Below, one piece after another: positions 36,704 to 45,543 of a DNA stretch of 64,000 nucleotides. The DNA lies in assembly GCF_018987265.1 (NCBI RefSeq), contig NZ_CP076853.1, positions 558,001 through 622,000 of the forward strand, given 5' to 3'. How positions within the stretch are numbered: the stretch's first letter is position 1; each line of letters begins with the position of its first letter. The translations under genes were made by a program, and so were the position numbers. The notes under the pieces are model-generated. The model did no database searches. It was given only the letters and a program-made list of their open reading frames with translations, and had not been told where the DNA came from. The stretch comes from Rhizobium sp. WYJ-E13. GTDB lineage: Bacteria > Pseudomonadota > Alphaproteobacteria > Rhizobiales > Rhizobiaceae.

Positions 36704-38509
36704 ATGTCTTTGGCTGCCAGCGTCGAACCGGGTGTCGTGCGTCGTTACGCCAGCGATCAGATCGTCACCCTTGCCAAACTTGTCGTTGAAAACGCGTTTC
36801 AGCCGATCGTTGAAGCCGGTACAGGCACCGTCTTCGGTTACGAATCCCTCATGCGCGGGCAAGAGCGTATCGGCTTCGAAACGCCGATCGAAATCCTCGA
36901 TGAAGCCTATGAGCACGGGCAGCTTCTGCAGCTCGAGCAGATGGTCGCCAACCGCGCCCTTGCCAAATTTTCCACGCTCTCGAATTTCGCAACCGCCACG
37001 CTGTTCCTCAATCTCGACGTCCGCCTCATCCCGCAGGGCAATCGCCTTGTCGAGAACCTGCTGCTGCAGCTGAAAACGGCGAATATCCCGCCGTCTTCCG
37101 TTTGCTTCGAATTCTCCGAGCGTTTCGACAATACCAGCGTGCCAGAATTCGCGGATCTCGTTTCGCGCCTGCGCAAAGCCGGCTTCAAGCTGGCGATCGA
37201 CGATTTCGGCGTTGGTCACGGCGAAATGAAGCTGCTCTGCGACTATTCCGTCGATTACCTGAAGATCGACCGTCACTTCGTCGCCGATATCGATCGCAGC
37301 CCGCGCAAGCGGCATCTGCTGAAGAGCATCGTCAACATGGCCCACGTTCTAGGCACCCGCGTGATCGCCGAGGGCATCGAGACGGAGGCCGAATTCATCG
37401 TCTGCCGCGACTATGGCGTCGACCTCGTGCAGGGTTGGTTCATTTCCCGCCCGTCGACGCATCTCTCCGAACTCGTGCCCGCCTTCCCGCACCTGCAGGA
37501 GCTCGGCAGGAACAAGGGCAACAGCCAGTCGCTCGATGAAATCCTCATTCGCAAGCAGATCGAAATGCTGCCGACCGTCTATGAGAGCGACGCCATCGAT
37601 ACGGTCTTCGAACTGTTCCGCCGCAACCCGCGCCAGGCCTATTTCCCGGTCCTGAACGCAAATGGCGAGCCGCGCGGCATCATTCACGAGCACCACCTCA
37701 AGGAATATATCTATCAGCCCTTCGGCCGCGACCTTCTGAAGAACAAGGACTACGAGCGCACCATCTCGCATTTCGTCGAGCGTGCGCCGATCGTCGGCCT
37801 CGACAGCGATGCTGATCAGCTCATGGTGATCTTCGCCAATATGGAAGGCAGCAACTGCCTGATCCTCACCGACAACATGCGTTATGCCGGCGTCGTTTCC
37901 GCCGCCTCGCTGATCAAGGTCATCAACGAGAAGCAGCTGAAGACGGCACAGGACCAGAACCCGCTGACCGGCCTGCCGGGCAACCGCGCTATCAGAGATT
38001 TCATGCGCCATTCCGGTCGCGACGGCGATGAAGTGCGCCACTTCTGCTATTGCGACTTCGACAACTTCAAGCCCTTCAACGATGCTTACGGCTTCCATCT
38101 CGGCGACCATGCGATCTCGCTCTTCGCCGCGCTGATGCGCCGCTATTTCTTCGCCGAGCGCCACTTCCTCGGCCATGTCGGCGGCGACGATTTCTTCATC
38201 GGCGTCGTCGGCTGGACGAAGGAGGAACTGACGGAAATCCTCGATCGGCTCATCAGCGATTTCCACGATGACGTGCTCGATCTCTATTCGGATGAGGACC
38301 GCGCCGCCGGTCGTATCCGCGGCCACGATCGCACCGGCGCGGAAGCCTTCTTCCCGCTGATGCGCTGCTCGATCGGCGTCCTCGAACTGCCCGAAGGTCT
38401 CGTCATCGACGATATCAATCGCGTCAGCGCCGAGATTGCCCTCGTAAAGTCTGCCGCCAAGGAAAATAAAGACGGTCTCGTATTCCATACGCTAGGCGAG
38501 GCGAATTGA
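36704..38509 (+). CDS. EAL-CBS-GGDEF c-di-GMP protein with a variant GGDDF site
   Basis: A 601-residue soluble protein. The EAL domain (about 20-260) keeps the usual catalytic residues: E47 in 'YESLMRG', N in 'LFLNLDVR', E in 'CFEFSERFD', DD in 'AIDDFGVGH', K in 'YLKIDRHF' and E in 'IAEGIETEAE'. Two CBS-like repeats (about 275-405) follow, and a C-terminal GGDEF domain whose signature reads GGDDF (493-497). No RxxD inhibitory site precedes it. The likely activity is c-di-GMP hydrolysis sensed through CBS; cyclase activity is uncertain. GGAG supports ATG 36704. Confidence 0.9.
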   Translation: MSLAASVEPGVVRRYASDQIVTLAKLVVENAFQPIVEAGTGTVFGYESLMRGQERIGFETPIEILDEAYEHGQLLQLEQMVANRALAKFSTLSNFATATLFLNLDVRLIPQGNRLVENLLLQLKTANIPPSSVCFEFSERFDNTSVPEFADLVSRLRKAGFKLAIDDFGVGHGEMKLLCDYSVDYLKIDRHFVADIDRSPRKRHLLKSIVNMAHVLGTRVIAEGIETEAEFIVCRDYGVDLVQGWFISRPSTHLSELVPAFPHLQELGRNKGNSQSLDEILIRKQIEMLPTVYESDAIDTVFELFRRNPRQAYFPVLNANGEPRGIIHEHHLKEYIYQPFGRDLLKNKDYERTISHFVERAPIVGLDSDADQLMVIFANMEGSNCLILTDNMRYAGVVSAASLIKVINEKQLKTAQDQNPLTGLPGNRAIRDFMRHSGRDGDEVRHFCYCDFDNFKPFNDAYGFHLGDHAISLFAALMRRYFFAERHFLGHVGGDDFFIGVVGWTKEELTEILDRLISDFHDDVLDLYSDEDRAAGRIRGHDRTGAEAFFPLMRCSIGVLELPEGLVIDDINRVSAEIALVKSAAKENKDGLVFHTLGEAN

Positions 38510-38587
38510 CGCCTCTGGCACTTCCGGCCTTCCCAAGCCCCAGACCCTGATTTATCTCCAATACTTCGGAACAGGGAGAGCCGGGTC

Positions 38588-39586
38588 ATGTCGTTGCCGT
38601 CGCATATGCGCTTTATCGATCTGCCGTCTTTCGGCGGGCCGGAGGTGATGGTCATTGCAAACGGGCCGGTGCCGGTGCCGGGCGAAGGCCAGATCCTCGT
38701 TCGCACCGAAGCGGTCGGCGTCAACCGCCCGGATATTTCCCAGCGCCAGGGCAGCTATCCGCCGCCGAAGGATGCAAGCCCCGTTCTTGGCCTTGAACTT
38801 GCCGGTGAAGTCGTCGCGATCGGCCCCGGCGTGACCGGCTATTCGCTTGGCGACAAGGTCTGCGGTCTCGCCAATGGCGGTGCTTATGCCGAATATTGCC
38901 TTCTGCCCGCCGGCCAGGCGCTGCCTTTCCCTCGGGGTTATGATGCGGTGAAGGCAGCGGCCCTTCCGGAGACCTTCTTCACCGTCTGGGCAAATCTCTT
39001 TCAGATGGCCGGCCTGACGGAGGGCGAGAAAGTGCTGATCCATGGCGGTTCCAGCGGCATCGGCACAACTGCAATCCAGCTTGCCAAGGCTTTCGGCGCC
39101 GAGGTCTACGCGACCGCCGGTTCGAAGGAGAAATGCGAGGCCTGCGAGAAGCTCGGTGCCAAGCGCGCCATCAATTATCGGGAAGAGGATTTTGCCGCCG
39201 TCATCAGGCAGGAGACCGGCCAGGGCGTCGATATAATCATCGACATGATCGGCGCGGCCTATTTCGAGAAGAACATCGCCTCGCTGGCGAAGGACGGCTG
39301 CCTGTCGATCATCGCCTTCCTGCAGGGTGCGGTTGCCGAGAAGGTCAACCTGACCCCGATCATGGTCAAGCGCCTGACGGTGACCGGCTCGACCATGCGT
39401 CCGCGCACGGCGGAGGAGAAGCGGGCGATCCGCGACGATCTTCTCTCCGAGGTCTGGCCGCTTCTGGAAGCGGGTACGGTCGCACCCGTCATCTACAAGA
39501 CCTTCGCCTTCGAAGACGTGGCCGCCGCCCATCGGCTGATGGAGAGCAGCAACCACATCGGCAAGATCATGCTGAAGCTCGGTTAA
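38588..39586 (+). CDS. NAD(P)H-quinone oxidoreductase (zinc-free MDR, PIG3-like)
   Basis: A 332-residue medium-chain reductase. The N-terminal GroES-like domain includes '[47 protein letters not shown]'. The nucleotide-binding '[30 protein letters not shown]' and '[11 protein letters not shown]' follow. Catalytic-zinc ligands of alcohol dehydrogenases are absent, as usual for quinone oxidoreductases. '[16 protein letters not shown]' is typical of the PIG3 branch. It probably reduces quinones with NADPH. No clear partner. Confidence 0.9.
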   Translation: MSLPSHMRFIDLPSFGGPEVMVIANGPVPVPGEGQILVRTEAVGVNRPDISQRQGSYPPPKDASPVLGLELAGEVVAIGPGVTGYSLGDKVCGLANGGAYAEYCLLPAGQALPFPRGYDAVKAAALPETFFTVWANLFQMAGLTEGEKVLIHGGSSGIGTTAIQLAKAFGAEVYATAGSKEKCEACEKLGAKRAINYREEDFAAVIRQETGQGVDIIIDMIGAAYFEKNIASLAKDGCLSIIAFLQGAVAEKVNLTPIMVKRLTVTGSTMRPRTAEEKRAIRDDLLSEVWPLLEAGTVAPVIYKTFAFEDVAAAHRLMESSNHIGKIMLKLG

Positions 39587-39633
39587 AGCGCCGTGCGTCC
39601 TTGAACCGACGCATCAGGCTTTCCGACAATCGA

Positions 39634-41064
39634 TTACGATTTTCGGGTCGATGCGGTAAGCGACACCGCAGCGCCGATGGCAACCAGTCCCGGCAAGGCC
39701 ATGATCAGATAGAGCCATCGCGCCGCCGACAGCGCGCCGGCAATGCCGCCAGGCTCCACCAGACCCGCGCCATTGGCGATGACACCGGCAAAGGCTGCGC
39801 CAAAAGCACTTCCGAGCGAACTTATGGTGGGAATGGCTGCCGATGCCTTGTCTTGCTCGTTGTCGGCAATCAGCTTCAGAACCTTGGCGACGAGATGTGC
39901 CCAGCCGAGGCCGACGCCAAAGCCCATCATGAACATGGTGATCGCCGCCGGCACGAGGATGGCCAGATTCGCCTCCGGGTTCTCGCGGGCAAGCAAGACA
40001 GCAAGCGCGGCTGTCGCAACGGCCTCCGTCATACAGCCCGCTACGATTGCCGCTTTGACTTTCCATCCGGAGAAGGAGGCGCTGAAGAAGGCCGCCACCG
40101 TCCATCCGAGCGCGACAAGTGCCACCAGATAGCCCGAGACCAACGGTGTCACCCCATGCAGGATCTGCAGGAAATAGGGAATGAAGATATCGCTGACGAG
40201 GACGACGTTCAGGCCGAGCATCGTCAGATACACCCGCGAAATCGGCTGGCTGAGCGTCACCGCGCCGGATGGCAGCAGCCGGTTGTCTCCCTTGCGTTCG
40301 ATGACGAGCATCGCGCCGATGGCGACGACCGAGATGGCGACCAATCCGATTTTAGCCGTCATCGCCTCGACCGTGCCTGCGGTGCTGACGAGCAGCACCG
40401 CAGCAAGCAGCAGGCAGATCTGCACGACAGGCATTTTCGTTTGTTCGCGGTCGTCCTCGGCCTGGGGTAAAAGCCGCGGCGCCAGCACCGCCATCAGCAC
40501 GCCGAGCGGAACGAGCACGGCAAAGGCATAGCGCCAGGCGCTGTCATGCGCGAAGAAGCCGCCGAGCGTCGGGCCTATGACGGTCGAAACGCCCCAGATC
40601 GCCGCATAGAGGGTTGAAGCCTTCGGCCAGAGCGGTTCGGGATAGACGAAGCGGATGAAGGCGTAACAGAGGGCGGCAAGCGCGCCGGTGCCGAAGCCCT
40701 GCACCGTTCGTCCGATCAGCACGAACGGCATCGACGGTGCAGCCGCACAAAGCAGGCTGCCGACGCCAAAGACCACGGCCGCCAGGACATAGACGCTGCG
40801 CAGCGCGATACGTCTCGGCCGCATCGCCATGAAGATCGACCCCAGTATGGTGGCGGCGACGTAGAGCGTCGTCACCAGTGAAAACAACTCCAGCCCGCCG
40901 ACATCGCGCACGATGCTCGGCGCAATCGTCGCCGTAATATAACTTTCGACGGCCGCGATCGTCATGCCGCCGCCAAGCATCAGCGTTGCTGGCAGAAGTG
41001 CGGGAGAAAACAGCTGGAAGACGGAGGTCGATGAGCCGGGTGGCTCCAATGCGGTCTCGGACAT
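39634..41064 (-). CDS. Major facilitator superfamily drug transporter (DHA2-like)
   Basis: A 476-residue transporter with about 14 hydrophobic segments. Early motifs are 'VTTLYVAATILGSIFMAMRPRRIALRSVYVLAAVVFGVGSLLCA' and 'MPFVLIGRTVQGFGTGALAALCYAFIRFVYP' (motif A/B-type). 'WGVSTVIGPTLGGFFAHDSAWRYAFAV' is motif C of the drug:H+ antiporters. It is probably an efflux pump. It shares a 99-base promoter region with a cysteine-bearing HTH regulator containing three TTTTCCAA half-sites, so control by that regulator is likely. Confidence 0.88.
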   Translation of the reverse strand: MSETALEPPGSSTSVFQLFSPALLPATLMLGGGMTIAAVESYITATIAPSIVRDVGGLELFSLVTTLYVAATILGSIFMAMRPRRIALRSVYVLAAVVFGVGSLLCAAAPSMPFVLIGRTVQGFGTGALAALCYAFIRFVYPEPLWPKASTLYAAIWGVSTVIGPTLGGFFAHDSAWRYAFAVLVPLGVLMAVLAPRLLPQAEDDREQTKMPVVQICLLLAAVLLVSTAGTVEAMTAKIGLVAISVVAIGAMLVIERKGDNRLLPSGAVTLSQPISRVYLTMLGLNVVLVSDIFIPYFLQILHGVTPLVSGYLVALVALGWTVAAFFSASFSGWKVKAAIVAGCMTEAVATAALAVLLARENPEANLAILVPAAITMFMMGFGVGLGWAHLVAKVLKLIADNEQDKASAAIPTISSLGSAFGAAFAGVIANGAGLVEPGGIAGALSAARWLYLIMALPGLVAIGAAVSLTASTRKS

Positions 41065-41095
41065 AATGAATCCTTGCGTTTTCCTGACCCGTTAT

Positions 41096-41164
41096 TATTT
41101 TCCAAGTTATGGATTGGAAAATTGCATGAGCATCGGATTAAAACAAGAGATAACTTGGAAAATA
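41096..41164. promoter_or_regulatory. Three-half-site operator between the MFS gene and its HTH regulator
   Basis: TATTTTCCAAGTTAT (41096-41110) and its exact reverse complement (41150-41164) form a 15-base perfect inverted repeat separated by 39 bases. A third TTGGAAAAT half-site lies at 41114-41122, pairing with the first as TTTTCCAA-N8-TTGGAAAA. The right-hand copy ends on the A of the regulator start codon, so binding there would block its own expression. Confidence 0.7.
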
Positions 41165-41787
41165 TGCGCCAGTCTCCCGTCAACCGCATCCTGATCCTGT
41201 TGAAGACCGAGGGGCCGCAGCTCGCCGCCGCGATCGGCGATGCACTCGGCATATCAGGCGAGGCCGCCCGCCAGCAACTTGCCAAAATGGCGGAAGAGGG
41301 GCTGGTCGAAGCGATGACGGTGGCCGCAAAGGGCAGGGGACGGCCGAGCCAGCTCTGGCACCTGACGGCTGAAGGCAACAGGCATTTCCCGGATGGCCAT
41401 GCCGAACTGACGGCGGCCCTGCTGACGACCGTTGTCGAGCAACTCGGCCCCGCCGCGCTCGATACCGTCATTGCCGCCCGTGAAAGTGAAACGCTGCAGC
41501 GCTATCGCGATGAACTCGCCGGCAAGCCGGATCTTGCCGCCCGCGTCGAAGGGCTGGCCGCCATCCGAAGCCGCGAGGGCTATATGGCCGATAGCTGGCA
41601 GGAGGAGGATGGATCATTGATGCTTGTCGAAAACCATTGTCCGATCTGCGCGGCGGCCGCGGTCTGTGCCGGATTCTGCCGTTCGGAAATCGAAACCTTC
41701 CGCAGTGTGCTCTCGGCCAATGTCGAGCGCAGCGAGCATATCCTGCTCGGTGCGCGCCGTTGCGCCTATCGGATCACACCGAGATAA
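41164..41787 (+). CDS. HTH regulator with C-terminal cysteine cluster (SufR/COG2345-like)
   Basis: A 207-residue protein. The N-terminal winged helix is 'VNRILILLKTEGPQLAAAIGDALGISGEAARQQLAKMAEEGLVEAMTVAAKGRGRPSQLWHLTAEG'. The C-terminal part has Cys in 'ENHCPICAAAAVCAGFCRSEIE', a C-x2-C-x6-C-x3-C cluster that could hold iron-sulfur or zinc. This resembles the SufR/COG2345 group of Fe-S or redox-responsive repressors. Divergent from an MFS exporter, with three half-sites between. Likely a redox- or metal-triggered repressor of that exporter (inference). Confidence 0.8.
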   Translation: MRQSPVNRILILLKTEGPQLAAAIGDALGISGEAARQQLAKMAEEGLVEAMTVAAKGRGRPSQLWHLTAEGNRHFPDGHAELTAALLTTVVEQLGPAALDTVIAARESETLQRYRDELAGKPDLAARVEGLAAIRSREGYMADSWQEEDGSLMLVENHCPICAAAAVCAGFCRSEIETFRSVLSANVERSEHILLGARRCAYRITPR

Positions 41788-41788
41788 T

Positions 41789-43000
41789 TTAAGCGGGCTG
41801 GCGCACGCGGCTTCCGCTTTCCAGATAGAGCAGGATCACGATGGTCATGATGCCGACAGCAGCACCGACGAAGGCCGTACCTGAATAATCCGTCACGGCT
41901 GTTCCCAGCGCAAAAAGGCCTGCGGCCACACCAATGCCGATGAAGGTGTTGAGCGATATCAGCGAGCTGCCAAGCCCTGGTCGATCTGCGATGAGGTCCT
42001 GCAGATAGGTGATCGGCAGGCTGAGGATGGCAGCCGCTCCGCAGGCATTGAGGCCGAGCAGCGCATAGAGTTGCCAGGGCGCGGTGGCAAAGCCGAGCAG
42101 CACCATGTAGAGGCAGTAGAGAACCGTCCCGAAAGCCAGCACATGCACGGTATGGAAGCGCCGTTGCACCAGACCCCACATCATCATGAAGGGCATCTCG
42201 AGGAAGGCCGTCAGGCCCGACAGGAAGCCGACATCGACGACGCTGCCGCCGATTTTATGCACGATGATGAGCGGCGAGACCATGCCATTCAGCCGCTGCA
42301 GGCCGAGCAGCAGGGACATGACGAAGACGCGGACGAAAACATCGAGCGCAAAGACCCGCTTCAGTGAGGCGAAGAAGCCTGGCTGGTCGGTGAGCGTCTC
42401 GCGCACCAGGCCGTTGCCGGGTGCGAAGAAGAAATAGAGGCAGAAGCAGATGAGGCTTGCGACCGCAGCCACCCCATAAGCCGGCGTCATCGATGGCGAA
42501 GTGACGAGAGCAAGCCCGACCAGCCCCGGCGCCACCGCCCAGGAACCGGAATAAAGCGCGCGCACTGTCGAGGTAATGGCGACCGCCTCGCTGCGGGCCA
42601 ACTGATTGGTGCGTGCCCTGACACTCGCAAAGAGCAACGAGTAGGTTGAATTGCTCATCGGCACGAGGAAGAGCACCGAGAAGATGAAAACCGCAGGACT
42701 GTGAACAAGCGCGATCGATCCGAAGCCGATCATGCCGGCAATGGAAAGCGCCAGCACCAGTGGTCGCCTTTCCCTAAGCCTGTCCGACCATATGCCGAGC
42801 GTCAGGCTGATGGCGACATTGACGACCGCCGCGAAGAACACCAGCGCCGAATAGGCACCGTTGCTCATGCCGAGTTCGCTGATGCCGATGATCGACTGGT
42901 AGGGGACCGTCGAGGCATAGGTGAAGGCGAGCGCCACCAGCGTGACGGTCGGAATGCGGATGCGGCTGTCGCGGATGATGGAAGAAAATGAGGATGGCAT
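41789..43000 (-). CDS. MFS transporter (SetA-like sugar efflux type)
   Basis: A 403-residue transporter with 12 predicted helices. 'VFFAAVVNVAISLTLGIWSDRLRERRPLVLALSIAGMIGF' is the MFS motif A region. 'SVRARTNQLARSEAVAITSTVRALYSGSWAVAPGL' and 'GFLSGLTAFLEMPFMMMWGLVQRRF' resemble SetA-type sugar-efflux transporters. Substrate unknown. ATG 43000 starts the hydrophobic protein; the longer upstream frame is polar and unlikely. It converges with the HTH gene, with only 1 base between the stops. Confidence 0.82.
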   Translation of the reverse strand: MPSSFSSIIRDSRIRIPTVTLVALAFTYASTVPYQSIIGISELGMSNGAYSALVFFAAVVNVAISLTLGIWSDRLRERRPLVLALSIAGMIGFGSIALVHSPAVFIFSVLFLVPMSNSTYSLLFASVRARTNQLARSEAVAITSTVRALYSGSWAVAPGLVGLALVTSPSMTPAYGVAAVASLICFCLYFFFAPGNGLVRETLTDQPGFFASLKRVFALDVFVRVFVMSLLLGLQRLNGMVSPLIIVHKIGGSVVDVGFLSGLTAFLEMPFMMMWGLVQRRFHTVHVLAFGTVLYCLYMVLLGFATAPWQLYALLGLNACGAAAILSLPITYLQDLIADRPGLGSSLISLNTFIGIGVAAGLFALGTAVTDYSGTAFVGAAVGIMTIVILLYLESGSRVRQPA

Positions 43001-43194
43001 GAGAATGAGACCTGATGACCCACCTTTAACCTCATCGCGTCTACACGGAAAACGATAGTTTGCCCCACCAACAGTCACTTCGTGTGATGGTTGTTCAGAT
43101 GCTGTGATCGGCCGATATCTCCTGCAAATTCCGTTGGCTTTCGGAGAGCGAGAGGCTATGCCTTCAGTCTCTGCCCCAATCCGGATTCTTGCCT

Positions 43195-44199
43195 ATGCCC
43201 AATCCCGTCCTCGTCGAAGTCACCCGAGGCTCGCTCGTCGAAAGCCGCCATCGCGGATCGGTTGCGGTCGTGGATGGCGATGGCCGTGTCGCCTTTTCGC
43301 TGGGTGATATCGAGGCGGGCGTTTTTCCGCGCTCGGCCTGCAAGGCGATGCAGGCGCTGCCGCTGGTCGAAAGCGGCGCGGCGGATGCCTATGGCTTCGG
43401 CAACAAGGAACTGGCGCTCGCTTGTTCCTCCCATAGCGGCGAGGACGAACATGTAGCGCTTGCCGCCTCCATGCTGTCGCGGGCCGGCCGTGACGTGGAA
43501 GCGCTGGAATGCGGCGCGCACTGGTCCTCGGACCAGAAGACGCTGATCCACCAGGCGCGCACGCTGGAGAAGCCGACCGCGCTTCACAACAATTGCTCCG
43601 GCAAACATGCCGGCTTCATCTGCGCCTGCTGCCATCAGAGCATCGATAGCAAAGGTTACATCGGCTACGATCATCCGTTGCAGCAGCAGATCCGCGATGC
43701 CATGGAAAGCCTGACCGGCGCCACACTCGGTCATGACGTCTGCGGCATCGACGGCTGCTCCATTCCGACCTATGCCGTGCCGCTGAAATCGCTTGCCCAT
43801 GGCTTTGCGAAGATGGCGACCGGCAACGGCCTTGGCCGTGAGCGCGCAAGCGCGTCCCGCCGTCTTTTCGAAGCCTGCATGGCAGAGCCCTTCTATGTCG
43901 CGGGCACCGGCCGGGCCTGCACGGAGCTGATGCAGATCGCCCCCGGCCGCATCTTTTGCAAGACAGGCGCGGAAGGCGTCTTCTGCGCCGCCATTCCGGA
44001 ACAAGGCATTGCGATTGCGCTGAAATGCGATGACGGTGCCGGGCGCGCAGCCGAAGCCGTGGTTGCGGCGACGCTCGCCCGCTTCTTCGAGAAGGGCGGC
44101 AGGGAACATGCTGCGCTGACCGCTCTGGCGAATAAATCAATGCGCAACTGGAACGGCATCCATGTCGGCGATATCAGAGTGAGCGAGGCCTTCGCCTGA
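43195..44199 (+). CDS. L-asparaginase, rhizobial (class 3, zinc-dependent) type
   Basis: A 334-residue asparaginase of the Rhizobium etli type, unrelated to the bacterial I/II enzymes. The nucleophile region is 'CSSHSGE' and the second signature 'HNNCSGKHAG'. The zinc ligands known from the R. etli enzyme correspond here to C134, K137 and C188 (in 'DVCGIDGCSIPTY'), all present. It hydrolyses asparagine to aspartate and ammonia. ATG 43195 starts the conserved 'NPVLVEVTRGSLVESRHRG', but no strong ribosome site precedes it. Next to a DeoR regulator on the opposite strand. Confidence 0.88.
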   Translation: MPNPVLVEVTRGSLVESRHRGSVAVVDGDGRVAFSLGDIEAGVFPRSACKAMQALPLVESGAADAYGFGNKELALACSSHSGEDEHVALAASMLSRAGRDVEALECGAHWSSDQKTLIHQARTLEKPTALHNNCSGKHAGFICACCHQSIDSKGYIGYDHPLQQQIRDAMESLTGATLGHDVCGIDGCSIPTYAVPLKSLAHGFAKMATGNGLGRERASASRRLFEACMAEPFYVAGTGRACTELMQIAPGRIFCKTGAEGVFCAAIPEQGIAIALKCDDGAGRAAEAVVAATLARFFEKGGREHAALTALANKSMRNWNGIHVGDIRVSEAFA

Positions 44200-44217
44200 T
44201 CGCTGCCCCAGAGCGGG

Positions 44218-44973
44218 TCAAGCTGCGGCAATTGCGACATTGAGCTCTGCATAGGGCCGAAGCCGCTCCGCCGGCATTTCCGCGGGCACGATCAACCCCG
44301 CCACGTCACCGATGGCAAGCACCGGGCAGGGTGAAACGAGATCGAATTTCTCTGCCGTCAAAAGCACATGCGTCTCCGCCGAGCAGCGGGCGATATGCCG
44401 CTTGATTGCTGCTTCCTCGAAATCCCCTGTCGAAAATCCATGCATGGGGTGGGCGGCCGTCACGCCGAGAAAGAAGATATCCGGCCGCAGGGCGGAAATC
44501 GCGGCCATGGCGACGGCTCCCGTCGCCACCATCGAATGTTTGTAGAGCCTGCCGCCGCAGAGGATCACCTCGGCGGTCGGGTGATGTTCCAGCTCGGCGG
44601 CGATCGTCGGGCTGTGGGTGGCGATGGTGAAGGGGATGTCGCGCGGCAGGTGACGCGCCACCTCGGCCGTCGTCGTGCCGCCGTCGAGAAACACCATCTG
44701 TCCGGCCTTCACCATCTGCGCCGCCTTTGCGCCGAGCCGCGCCTTGACGTCGGAAGCGACATCGCGACGGGCCGTGAAGTCAGGCAGGTCGGGGGCAATC
44801 GGCAGGGCGCCGCCATGCACGCGCTTCAGCAACCCTTCCGCTGCCATCTCCCGGAGGTCGCGGCGAATCGTATCCTCCGACAGCTCGAAATCTTCAGCCA
44901 CCCGCTTGGCGATCACCTGTCCGTCACGGCGCAGGATGTCGAGGATGAGAGTTTTCCGTTGTGTGGTCAGCAT
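44218..44973 (-). CDS. DeoR/GlpR-family transcriptional regulator
   Basis: A 251-residue regulator. The helix-turn-helix is 'RKTLILDILRRDGQVIAKRVAEDFELSEDTIRRDLREMAAEGLLKRVHGGALP', the canonical DeoR start. A sugar-phosphate-isomerase-like sensor domain carries 'FLDGGTTTAEVARHLP'. The effector is usually a phosphorylated sugar or nucleoside product. It is divergent from a DUF4406 (nucleoside-deoxyribosyltransferase-like) gene, with a promoter full of repeated TGCACG and TCGCGAA elements. Convergent with the asparaginase gene. Confidence 0.9.
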   Translation of the reverse strand: MLTTQRKTLILDILRRDGQVIAKRVAEDFELSEDTIRRDLREMAAEGLLKRVHGGALPIAPDLPDFTARRDVASDVKARLGAKAAQMVKAGQMVFLDGGTTTAEVARHLPRDIPFTIATHSPTIAAELEHHPTAEVILCGGRLYKHSMVATGAVAMAAISALRPDIFFLGVTAAHPMHGFSTGDFEEAAIKRHIARCSAETHVLLTAEKFDLVSPCPVLAIGDVAGLIVPAEMPAERLRPYAELNVAIAAA

Positions 44974-44983
44974 GAGTGGTCTC

Positions 44984-45070
44984 TGCACGAAAATTTACGA
45001 AACATCGCGAATATGCACGAATTGACTCGACATTCAAGAAATATCGTGCATTTTCGCGAAATCCCGTGCA
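44984..45070. promoter_or_regulatory. Repeated elements in the DeoR/DUF4406 divergent promoter
   Basis: TGCACGAA occurs at 44984 and 45014 (30 bases apart), its inverse CGTGCA at 45045 and 45065 (20 bases apart), and TCGCGAA at 45005 and 45054. The opposing orientation of the two pairs and their spacing near whole helix turns suggest a cooperative operator for the adjacent DeoR protein. Confidence 0.6.
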
Positions 45071-45097
45071 TGAGGCCGGGAGTTGATGGAGACACCA

Positions 45098-45454
45098 ATG
45101 TTGATTTTGATTGCCGGTCCGTACCGGTCCGGAACGGGCGATGACCCTGCAAAGATGGCTGCCAACCTCAAGCGTCTGGAGGAGCCGTCCCATGCTCTCT
45201 TCAAGGCGGGCCATGTGCCGATGATTGGCGAATGGGTGGCGCTGCCCATCTGGCATGCCGCCGGCGGCAAATCGGTCGGTGACGACCTCTATGAGGAAAT
45301 CTTTCATCCCGTCGCCGGCCGCCTGCTGCAGCTCTGCGAAGGCGTGCTGCGCCTGCCGGGCGACTCCAAGGGCGCCGACAACGACGTGCGCATTGCCAAG
45401 GAGCGCGGTATTCCGGTCTGGTACCGGCTGGAGGACGTGCCAGGTTGCGCGTGA
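45098..45454 (+). CDS. DUF4406 protein (nucleoside deoxyribosyltransferase-like fold)
   Basis: A 118-residue protein opening 'MLILIAGPYRSGTGDDPAKMAANLKRL', close to the nucleotide-handling start of nucleoside 2-deoxyribosyltransferases. 'HAAGGKSVGDDLYEEIFHPVAGRLLQLCEGVLRLPGDSKGADNDVRIAKERGIPVWY' follows, with the D-x-E/S-x-G-AD.E-like active region typical of this fold. The role may lie in nucleotide salvage or in cleaving a nucleoside-like ligand. GGAGA supports the start. Divergent from a DeoR regulator, its likely controller. Confidence 0.75.
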   Translation: MLILIAGPYRSGTGDDPAKMAANLKRLEEPSHALFKAGHVPMIGEWVALPIWHAAGGKSVGDDLYEEIFHPVAGRLLQLCEGVLRLPGDSKGADNDVRIAKERGIPVWYRLEDVPGCA

Positions 45455-45518
45455 TGGGTGCAGGGCCGCGCGAATGACGAAACCTTGTCTTCCGCTGACC
45501 ATGAAACTCGCGCTATAA

Positions 45519-45543
45519 GGCTCCCCGAAAGGGGAGTCTCACC
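45519..45543 (+). promoter_or_regulatory. GAAA-capped hairpin masking a ribosome-binding site
   Basis: CTCCCC (45521-45526), a GAAA tetraloop and GGGGAG (45531-45536) form a stem, extended by G-U and G-C pairs to 45519-45538. GGGGAG is the Shine-Dalgarno of the GST gene starting at 45544, so the fold hides it. A possible -10 hexamer TATAAG at 45514 would start transcription inside the stem and abolish it. Confidence 0.5.
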
